Shown: positions 1 through 5,619 of the stretch, piece by piece
How the letters are laid out: each line of letters starts with the position of its first letter
How positions within the stretch are numbered: position 1 is the first letter of the stretch
From: Brachyspira pilosicoli
Lineage (GTDB): Bacteria; Spirochaetota; Brachyspiria; Brachyspirales; Brachyspiraceae
Length of the DNA: 7,178 nucleotides
NCBI RefSeq assembly: GCF_019402445.1
Contig: NZ_SRZM01000206.1
Coordinates: 1-7,178 of the forward strand
Direction: 5' to 3'
The notes under the pieces: model-generated
The model's input: only the letters and a program-made list of their open reading frames with translations
Databases searched by the model: none
Told to the model about the DNA's origin: nothing
Program-made: the position numbers and the translations under genes

Positions 1-797
1 ATAAACTTCCATCATTACAAGAAGCAGGAAGTAAAAAAGGTTTATTAAAACAAGAGATAGCAGATTATTTAGGATGCAAACCATTTGATATTATTGCTGT
101 TGCCTCTCATGATACTGCTTCTGCTGTGTTATCAGCACCTATTTTAGATGATAATACTGCTTACTTATCTTCTGGTTCTTGGTCTTTGCTTGGAGTTGAA
201 TTAAAAGAAGCAATATTAAGCGATGAAGCATTTGAGAATGGTTTTACTAATGAAATGGGATATAATAACACTATAAGATTTTTAGAAAACATAAACGGAC
301 TTTGGACTATACAGCTTCTTCAAAAGAAATATCAAATCTCATTCAACGATATAGAGAAATTAGCAAGAGATAATATTAAAGATGAACATAGAATAGATAT
401 TAATGATAATAGATTCTATAATCCTAAAGATATAGAAGATGAGATATTAAACTATTATAAAGATACTAATCAGTCTAATATAGGAAAAGACAAAAGAGGT
501 GTTATAATAGCTTCTGTATATAATTCTCTAGCTGAAAGTTATGCTAAATATATCAATAGTCTTAAAAAACTTTTAAATAAAGATATTAATAAACTATGCA
601 TTGTAGGCGGCGGAACAAAAGATAAATTAATATGCGAGCTCACAAAAGAAAAGACTAATTTAACTGTTTCCGTAGGTCCTATAGAATGCACTGCAACTGG
701 TAATATATTAGCACAATTTAAAGCTTTAGGGGTTTTAAAAGATGTTGAAGAGATGAGAAAATTGGTTATTAATAGTTTTGATATAAAACAAATATAA
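1..797 (+). CDS. rhaB: Rhamnulokinase-type 6-deoxyketose kinase, 3' part only
   Basis: ATP-dependent cytoplasmic kinase of the FGGY family, expected to phosphorylate O1 of L-rhamnulose or L-fuculose before aldol cleavage. The reading frame is open from base 3 and ends at TAA 795-797, giving 264 residues; the family is about 480-490 residues, so roughly the first 200 are outside the window. The GTG at 126 is an internal valine, not a start. Seen in the fragment: VASHDTASAV at residues 33-42, with D37 matching the catalytic aspartate of RhaB; YLSSGSWSLLG soon after; a RhaB-like NRFYNP segment in the middle; and the ATP-site GGG turn at about residues 202-204 followed by GPIECTATGN. These are hallmarks of the RhaB branch rather than E. 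coli FucK. It lies 35 bases before fucA in the same direction, so it is probably operonic. Because the aldolase partner is FucA-like, the true substrate may be L-fuculose; the RhaB label describes sequence type, not proven specificity. Confidence 0.85.
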   Translation, partial: KLPSLQEAGSKKGLLKQEIADYLGCKPFDIIAVASHDTASAVLSAPILDDNTAYLSSGSWSLLGVELKEAILSDEAFENGFTNEMGYNNTIRFLENINGLWTIQLLQKKYQISFNDIEKLARDNIKDEHRIDINDNRFYNPKDIEDEILNYYKDTNQSNIGKDKRGVIIASVYNSLAESYAKYINSLKKLLNKDINKLCIVGGGTKDKLICELTKEKTNLTVSVGPIECTATGNILAQFKALGVLKDVEEMRKLVINSFDIKQI

Positions 798-832
798 TGT
801 TTTAAATAAAAAATATTTTTTAAGGAGAAAAA

Positions 833-1534
833 ATGGCTACTGCAAATAGAAAAGATTTAGCTAAAAGCATAATAGAGGCTTGTTTAAATATGAGGAAAGA
901 TGGAGTTAATCAGGGTACTGCTGGAAACATAAGCATAAGATTTAAAGATGGTATGCTTATTACACCTTCAGGAATGCCTTATGAGATTATGACACCTGAT
1001 GATATTGTTTTTGTAGATGGAGAAGGAAAACCAGAAAAAGATAAAATACCTTCAAGCGAATGGAGATTCCATTTATCTATTCTTAAAGACAACCCTACTT
1101 TTAATGCTGTAATACATAATCATGCTATTTATTCATCTATGGTTTCTATTTTAAATATTGACTATATTCCAGCTATTCATTATATGGTAGGCGTTGCTGG
1201 AGGAAATAAAATTCCTTGTGTTAAATATGCTACATATGGTACTCAAGAATTATGCGACAATATTTCTAAGACTATGAAAGGATATAAGGCTTGTATATTA
1301 AAAAATCATGGACTTTTAGCTGCTGATGAAACATTACAAAAAGCATATCATGTTATGATGGAAGTTGAGAACTTAGCTAGATTATATATGGGAGTGAGAG
1401 GAATAGGCGACTATTCTATTTTATCTGATGCTGAAATGGAAATTGTTTTAGAGAAGTTTAAAAATTATGGTCTTAATGTAAAACATAAAACTAAAAAAAC
1501 AACAGCTAAATCTTCTAAATCTAAAAAGAAATAA
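833..1534 (+). CDS. fucA: L-fuculose-1-phosphate aldolase (class II, zinc-dependent)
   Basis: Cytoplasmic class II aldolase that splits L-fuculose 1-phosphate into dihydroxyacetone phosphate and L-lactaldehyde. The 233-residue protein aligns by eye with E. coli FucA over nearly its whole length. NQGTAGNIS (26-34) and ITPSGMPYE (43-51) form the phosphate-binding region. SSEWRFH (74-80) carries the catalytic acid E76. HNH (95-97) gives zinc ligands H95 and H97, and H159 in KNHGLL is the third. Y117 in AIHYM corresponds to the catalytic tyrosine. The start is ATG 833, with AAGGAG at 822-827 five bases upstream. The oddity is the C-terminus: after YGLNV, where E. coli FucA stops within a few residues, a run of about 17 mostly Lys, Ser and Thr residues follows (KHKTKKTT... 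to SKSKKK). It lies between the kinase and fucO with short gaps, so it is likely co-transcribed. Related class II aldolases (RhaD, AraD) fit less well in length and motifs. Confidence 0.95.
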   Translation: MATANRKDLAKSIIEACLNMRKDGVNQGTAGNISIRFKDGMLITPSGMPYEIMTPDDIVFVDGEGKPEKDKIPSSEWRFHLSILKDNPTFNAVIHNHAIYSSMVSILNIDYIPAIHYMVGVAGGNKIPCVKYATYGTQELCDNISKTMKGYKACILKNHGLLAADETLQKAYHVMMEVENLARLYMGVRGIGDYSILSDAEMEIVLEKFKNYGLNVKHKTKKTTAKSSKSKKK

Positions 1535-1575
1535 TTTTATAATATAGAAATAATTTTAAAAAAAGGAGTATTTTA

Positions 1576-2724
1576 ATGGCTAGATACATTTTAAATGAAA
1601 CAAGTTATTTTGGTATAGGTATAAGAAGCGAGCTTGCTACAGAGGTTAAAGCAAGAGGTTTCAAAAAGGCTCTTTTAGTAAGCGATAAAGTTTTAGATTC
1701 TTGTGGGGTTCTTAAAAAAGTTAAAGATGTTTTAGATGGTGCTAATATTGCTTATGATGTATTTTTAGATATTAAACAAAACCCTACTATAAAAAACTGT
1801 AAAGATGGTTTAGCAAAATTTAATGAATCTGGTGCTGATTTTTTAATTGCTGTGGGTGGTGGTTCTGTAATGGACGTTGCTAAAGCTATAGGTATTACTA
1901 AAAATAATCCTGATTTTGCTGATGTTAAATCACTTGAGGGAGTTGCTGCTACTAAAAATAAAAGTGTTCCTATTATGGCACTTCCTACTACTTGCGGTAC
2001 TGCTGCTGAAGTTACAATTAACTATGTAATCATTAATGAAGAAGAAAATAGAAAAATGGTTTGTGTAGACCCTAAAGATATACCTATAGTTGCTTTAGTA
2101 GATGCTGAACTTATGGCTTCTATGCCTAATAGTCTTGTTGCTGCTACTGGTATGGACGCTTTAACTCATGCTATTGAAGGTTATATTACTAAAGGTGCTC
2201 ATACTATTTCTGATATGTTTGAATATAAAGCTATGCAGCTTATATCTAAACATTTAAGAGGTGCTGTTAAAGATAAAAATATGACTGATATGGATGGAAT
2301 GAGTATTGCTCAATATGTTGCTGGTATGGGTTTCAGTAATGTTGGACTTGGTATTGTTCACTCTATGGCTCACCCACTTGGAGCTATATTTGATATTCCT
2401 CATGGTGTTGCTAATGCTGTACTTCTACCTACTGTTATGGAATTTAATATGCCTGTTTGTATAGATAAATATATAGATATAGCTATAGCAATGGGAGAAA
2501 AAGTTGATGGATTAAGCAAAGAAGAAGCTGCTAAAAAAGCTGTTGAGGCTGTTAGAAAGCTTTCTAAAGATGTTAATATTCCTGCTAATTTAAGAGAATT
2601 AAAAATTAAAGAGGAAGATTTACCAAGATTAGCAAAAGATGCTTTAGCTGATGTATGTACTGGTGGAAACCCTAGAGATGTAACATTAGATGATATATTA
2701 GCTTTATATAAAAAGGCTTATTAA
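1576..2724 (+). CDS. fucO: Lactaldehyde reductase / L-1,2-propanediol oxidoreductase
   Basis: Iron-dependent (group III) alcohol dehydrogenase that reduces L-lactaldehyde from the aldolase reaction to 1,2-propanediol using NADH, regenerating NAD+ during anaerobic growth on fucose or rhamnose. Its 382 residues match the E. coli FucO length, and similarity runs end to end, for example ILNETSYFG near the start and DVCTGGNPRDVTLDDI near the end. NAD-binding GGGS is at 94-97 with D100 following; PTTCGTAAEVT (137-147) is the usual conserved block. The four metal ligands are present: D194 and H198 in TGMDALTHAIEGY, H262 in VHSMAHPLGA and H276 in IPHGVANA. The start ATG 1576 is preceded by AAGGAG at 1563-1568, 7 bases away. 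It is the last gene of the operon, followed by a hairpin terminator. Iron enzymes of this kind are oxygen-sensitive, which suits an anaerobe. No missing residue or frameshift seen. Confidence 0.95.
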   Translation: MARYILNETSYFGIGIRSELATEVKARGFKKALLVSDKVLDSCGVLKKVKDVLDGANIAYDVFLDIKQNPTIKNCKDGLAKFNESGADFLIAVGGGSVMDVAKAIGITKNNPDFADVKSLEGVAATKNKSVPIMALPTTCGTAAEVTINYVIINEEENRKMVCVDPKDIPIVALVDAELMASMPNSLVAATGMDALTHAIEGYITKGAHTISDMFEYKAMQLISKHLRGAVKDKNMTDMDGMSIAQYVAGMGFSNVGLGIVHSMAHPLGAIFDIPHGVANAVLLPTVMEFNMPVCIDKYIDIAIAMGEKVDGLSKEEAAKKAVEAVRKLSKDVNIPANLRELKIKEEDLPRLAKDALADVCTGGNPRDVTLDDILALYKKAY

Positions 2725-2756
2725 TATAATTGTTAATTAATTATTATTAAATAAAA

Positions 2757-2787
2757 AAGGCTGTCTGTTATTTTTACAGGCAGCCTT
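2757..2787. terminator. Hairpin terminator shared by convergent operons
   Basis: A 12-bp stem (2757-2768 with 2776-2787) closes a 7-base loop. Read on the + strand every position pairs, with one G-U wobble (T2764 with G2780); it follows fucO by 32 bases and is followed by a weak T-rich stretch. Read on the - strand that position becomes an A-C mismatch, but the stem is followed by a clean run of six T, then ATTT, a better intrinsic terminator tail, 17 bases past the kinase stop. It is the most GC-rich patch in the 80-base gap and very likely ends both transcripts. Confidence 0.85.
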
Positions 2788-2804
2788 ATTAATTTTAATA
2801 AAAA

Positions 2805-4388
2805 TTAGAAATCACTCATTAACTTTTCATATTTTAATTTATCTTTATAAAGTTCTAAATATACTTGATATTTTTTATCAAAATACTCTTTCATAGTTTT
2901 ATCAGCCTCTATACATTCACCTTTTTTAGACATTTTTGCTAATGCCTCTTCATAATTATTATACTCACCTGAAGCTATAGAAGCTAAAATTGCACTTCCA
3001 AATACTACAGATTCTTCATGACCTGCTGTATAAATAGTACATTGACATATATCGGCAAGCTCTCTCATAAACAATGGATTTTTAGCAGCACCACCGCATA
3101 CTATTATAGTGTCTATAACATATCCATTTTCTTTTGAAGTTTCAATGATATTTTTTGTACCAAAGCATATACTATCTATTGTTGCCCAATATAATTTAGC
3201 CATTGATACTATATCTTCTGACATATCTAATCCTATTTCCATTCCTCTCTCTCTTGGGTCAGCTATAGGAGATCTGTTTCCATAATGGAAATCTAATATA
3301 TGCATATCTTTTATAGAAAATTTATTTATTTCTTTTAATTTATTTACTTCTTCATTTAATATTTTATATATGTCTTTTTGAGTTTTTCCTTCTTTTACAA
3401 ATGTATTATAATATGGGTGTTTTTTTATGTTATAATCAATTAAGCTTCCATAAGCACTTTGACCGCCTTCATTTAACCACATATTAGATACCATAGCATT
3501 ATAATATGGTCCCCATACACCTTTAACAAATATAGGCTCTTTACTATTCATCATATGACAAGCGGATGTTCCTGCCACAATTACAAGAGTATTTTCGGCT
3601 TTACCTATTAATGAGCCAAGTCCACCAGCATGAGCATCTATCATACCTACAGCAACTTTTACATTTTGTGATAAACCTAATTCATTACTACTTTTTTCTG
3701 TTAAATTTCCTGCAAATATACCTGGCTCTTTTATGATATTTCCTATTTTATTTTCTTCTATTAAGTCATATAAATCTAAGCTTTTAAAGAAGTTTTCATC
3801 CCATTTATTTTCATGTGCTAAATATGTCCATTTACATGCAACTGTACAAGAACTTCTTACATTACTTCCACATGCTTTATATTGAAGAAAATCAGCTAAA
3901 TCAAAAAATTGATTAACTCTTTTATAATTTTCAGGCAAATTTCTTTTTAACCATAAAATTTTAGGTATTTCCATTTCAACACTTATTTTACCACCCACAT
4001 ACTTTAAAACATCGAAATTTTGTGAATTAATTTCTTCAGCCTCTTTTATAGCCCTATGATCCATCCACATTATAATATTCCAATCATCTATAGCATCTTT
4101 ATTCACACTTACAGGATTATCATCTTTATCTAATGCCACCAAAGAACAAGTAGCATCAAATCCTATAGCTATAATATCATCTGTATTTACCTTTGATTTT
4201 TTTACTACTTCCTTTACTGAATTACACACACTATTCCATATATCAGACGAAGACTGTTCAATAAAATTTTCATCTATTTTTCTTAATTTTATAGAAGTAC
4301 TTTCAAACCCAAGGCTATTTCCATCTAAAGAAAATATTCCAGCTCTGGAACTTCCTGAGCCTACATCTACGCCTATAACATACTTCAT
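2805..4388 (-). CDS. FGGY-family pentulose kinase, probable D-ribulokinase
   Basis: Cytoplasmic sugar kinase, most likely converting D-ribulose to D-ribulose 5-phosphate for the pentose phosphate pathway. Its 527 residues resemble the group containing human FGGY and yeast YDR109C from end to end, more than L-ribulokinase AraB, xylulokinase or glycerol kinase. The phosphate-binding GVDVGSGSSRAG is at 6-17, and DATCSLV at 78-84 contains the TCSLV motif that I recall being linked to D-ribulokinases. IMWMDHRA (106-113), SVEMEIPKILWLK (136-148) and GMIDAHAGGLG (248-258, D251 as likely catalytic base) follow. Further on are GTSACHM, VWGPYYNAM, LNEGGQSA and DFHYGNRSP (366-374), the ATP-site CGGAAKNPLF (431-440), and a C-terminal YFDKKYQVYLEL also found in the human protein. 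The start ATG (4386-4388) has AGGAGG five bases upstream. It lies 9 bases after the LacI-type gene, so the pair is an operon. No dehydrogenase, isomerase or transporter accompanies it, so the physiological source (ribitol, D-arabitol or free ribulose) is unknown; substrate assignment is inference. Confidence 0.85.
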   Translation of the reverse strand: MKYVIGVDVGSGSSRAGIFSLDGNSLGFESTSIKLRKIDENFIEQSSSDIWNSVCNSVKEVVKKSKVNTDDIIAIGFDATCSLVALDKDDNPVSVNKDAIDDWNIIMWMDHRAIKEAEEINSQNFDVLKYVGGKISVEMEIPKILWLKRNLPENYKRVNQFFDLADFLQYKACGSNVRSSCTVACKWTYLAHENKWDENFFKSLDLYDLIEENKIGNIIKEPGIFAGNLTEKSSNELGLSQNVKVAVGMIDAHAGGLGSLIGKAENTLVIVAGTSACHMMNSKEPIFVKGVWGPYYNAMVSNMWLNEGGQSAYGSLIDYNIKKHPYYNTFVKEGKTQKDIYKILNEEVNKLKEINKFSIKDMHILDFHYGNRSPIADPRERGMEIGLDMSEDIVSMAKLYWATIDSICFGTKNIIETSKENGYVIDTIIVCGGAAKNPLFMRELADICQCTIYTAGHEESVVFGSAILASIASGEYNNYEEALAKMSKKGECIEADKTMKEYFDKKYQVYLELYKDKLKYEKLMSDF

Positions 4389-4393
4389 GAATT

Positions 4394-4399
4394 CCTCCT
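4394..4399 (-). promoter_or_regulatory. Shine-Dalgarno of the kinase overlapping the regulator stop
   Basis: Read on the - strand, AGGAGG lies 5 bases before the kinase ATG. The TAG stop of the upstream LacI-type gene (4398-4400) shares its last two bases with the first two of this site, so ribosomes ending the regulator sit on the kinase's binding site. This supports both the start choice and translational coupling. Confidence 0.85.
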
Positions 4400-5375
4400 A
4401 TTTTTTCTCACTACCTCTCAAATTAAATTGAGCAGAGAAATGATATATTTGTTTAGACATACTAATATTTTGTTGCTCTAATAAAACCTTAGTAGCATTA
4501 ACCCCTATGTCGAATCCTGGAAATATTAACTCTGATATATTTTGATATTCCGAATACAAATTAACCACTTTATCAAATGATATTATTGAAACATCTTTGG
4601 GTATTGATAATTTTAATTCTTTTAAAGCTTTTAATATACCTATAGCCAATATTTGATTAGCTGCTAATATTGAATCAAATTTTATATTTTCTTTTACAAG
4701 TTTTTTTATTATATTATATCCACTATCACTACTATTAAAATCACCATAATATACTCTCTCTACACCATTATCCAAATTATGGCTTTTAATACTATCTAAA
4801 AATCCATCTTTTCTCTCTTGAGCATTACTTAAATTAAGACTACCTGTTATAATAATAGGATTTTTAGCCCCGCCCTCTATTAATAAATCAGTTGCTTTTT
4901 TAGCAGCACTAAAATTATTAGATAAATTTTTTATATATATTTCTTCAAATTCTAAATCTCTATCAACCAATGAAACAATATTAGTATTTCTATTATATGG
5001 TAATTTGTCTCTTTTAGCAGAAGCAGGTACCCATACTACACCTATATCTCTATCATTTTCTATCCTAGAGAATATTTTTATTTCTTCTTCAATAGATTCA
5101 TTTGTTAAATATATTTCAAATGGTATATCAAATTTTTGTACAACTGATATTATACCATTAAACATATCAATATAAAAAGTATTACTTAAATCTGGAATTA
5201 TTAGCATAACTCTCTTCACAGAGTTTATAGAAAAATATTTATGTACTCCTTCATTTTTTAAAACATCATTTATTTTGTTTCTTGTAGATACTTTTACAGA
5301 ATTTGGGTCTTTTAACATTCTAGAAATAGTTGCTGGCGATATACCACTTATTCTAGATAATTCTCTTATTTTCAA
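4398..5375 (-). CDS. LacI/GalR-family transcriptional regulator (TTG start)
   Basis: DNA-binding regulator, presumably controlling its own operon with the adjacent sugar kinase. It has 325 residues, near the family norm of 330-340. The N-terminal helix-turn-helix IRELSRISGISPATISRML (3-21) fits the LacI pattern, with P14, A15 and R19 at the positions of LacI Y17, Q18 and R22. A periplasmic-binding-protein-like sensor domain starts at VMLIIPDLSNTFY (56-68). It includes the QERKDGF segment (186-192), the ISFDKV segment (265-270, counterpart of the usual GFDD), and ends with the family-typical FNLRGS. The hinge is unusual: between G43 and V56 there is no LGYxPN...A-R-SL sequence, and the linker is several residues shorter than usual. 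The start is TTG at 5373-5375. An in-frame TGA lies two codons upstream (5379-5381), so no earlier in-frame start is possible, and AGAGG lies 9 bases upstream of the TTG. The effector is probably the kinase's substrate or product, by context only. Confidence 0.88.
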   Translation of the reverse strand: MKIRELSRISGISPATISRMLKDPNSVKVSTRNKINDVLKNEGVHKYFSINSVKRVMLIIPDLSNTFYIDMFNGIISVVQKFDIPFEIYLTNESIEEEIKIFSRIENDRDIGVVWVPASAKRDKLPYNRNTNIVSLVDRDLEFEEIYIKNLSNNFSAAKKATDLLIEGGAKNPIIITGSLNLSNAQERKDGFLDSIKSHNLDNGVERVYYGDFNSSDSGYNIIKKLVKENIKFDSILAANQILAIGILKALKELKLSIPKDVSIISFDKVVNLYSEYQNISELIFPGFDIGVNATKVLLEQQNISMSKQIYHFSAQFNLRGSEKK

Positions 5376-5384
5376 TTTTCATTT

Positions 5385-5389
5385 CCTCT
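5385..5389 (-). promoter_or_regulatory. Shine-Dalgarno AGAGG deciding the TTG start
   Basis: Read on the - strand, AGAGG ends 9 bases before the TTG at 5375, normal spacing. An ATG at 5382-5380 lies only 2 bases after it and is in another frame, giving just nine codons (MKIENKRII) before TAG at 5355-5353. Spacing therefore favours the TTG. Confidence 0.65.
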
Positions 5390-5396
5390 GCTTTAT

Positions 5397-5416
5397 CAAG
5401 ATATTTCATTTTCTTG
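5397..5416. promoter_or_regulatory. Candidate operator, CAAGA-N10-TCTTG dyad
   Basis: Inverted repeat with 5-bp arms (5397-5401 and 5412-5416) just downstream of the predicted start of the regulator transcript. A repressor bound here could block its own operon. It lacks the central CG common in LacI-family operators, and 5-bp arms can arise by chance, so this is a weak candidate. Confidence 0.25.
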
Positions 5417-5425
5417 TTAAAAAAT

Positions 5426-5454
5426 ATTATAATATTAAAATAAAAAAAAGTAAA
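5426..5454 (-). promoter_or_regulatory. Probable promoter of the regulator-kinase operon
   Basis: On the - strand, TTTACT (5454-5449) and a perfect TATAAT (5431-5426) are separated by exactly 17 bases, a good sigma-70-type arrangement. Transcription would begin near 5419, leaving a leader of about 44 bases before the TTG. The -10 lies inside a perfect 14-bp AT-only palindrome (5423-5436). The region is so AT-rich that chance matches are possible. Confidence 0.6.
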
Positions 5455-5494
5455 TAATAAATATTCATTGTTTCATTTTTATGTGATGCATACA

Positions 5495-5514
5495 TTTTTT
5501 TTTATAAAAAAAAA
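5495..5514. repeat. 20-bp perfect palindrome T9-AT-A9
   Basis: Nine T, then AT, then nine A: a perfect palindrome near the middle of the 244-base divergent gap, about 40 bases upstream of each predicted -35 box. Such A-tracts stiffen or bend DNA and can act as UP elements or bind nucleoid proteins. With no GC it would not be a good terminator. Confidence 0.6.
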
Positions 5515-5558
5515 CAAAAAATATAAAATAATTAAACTATAAATAATTTTAAATATAT

Positions 5559-5587
5559 TTGCAAAAAGAAAGAAAAAATAATAAAAT
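5559..5587 (+). promoter_or_regulatory. Probable promoter of the TPR-protein gene
   Basis: TTGCAA (5559-5564) and TAAAAT (5582-5587) are 17 bases apart, matching four and five of six consensus positions. The start would fall near 5594, giving a leader of about 26 bases. TATTAT at 5587-5592 is an alternative -10 but leaves a 22-base spacer. Confidence is limited by the AT-rich background. Confidence 0.5.
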
Positions 5588-5619
5588 ATTATAGTAATAT
5601 GATATATTAGTAGGTGTTT

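Noticed and set aside
126..797. Separate 223-residue gene starting at GTG 126
   Set aside because: The same frame is open to the window's left edge and encodes conserved RhaB residues before 126, including the catalytic aspartate; the GTG is an internal valine.
2725..2804. Small RNA gene in the convergent gap
   Set aside because: The only structure is the terminator hairpin; no separate promoter spacing stands out.
5353..5382. Nine-codon leader peptide MKIENKRII upstream of the regulator
   Set aside because: The ATG is only 2 bases after the Shine-Dalgarno, too close for good initiation, and there is no attenuator-like hairpin or regulatory codon run; kept only as a remark on the TTG start.
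5275..5457. 60-codon + strand ORF
   Set aside because: It is antisense to the well-supported helix-turn-helix coding region and runs into AT-rich intergenic DNA; no domain or ribosome binding site supports it.
5482..5497. Full CRP site TGTGA-N6-TCACA
   Set aside because: Only the left half matches; the bases after the spacer are CATTT, so no complete site is present.
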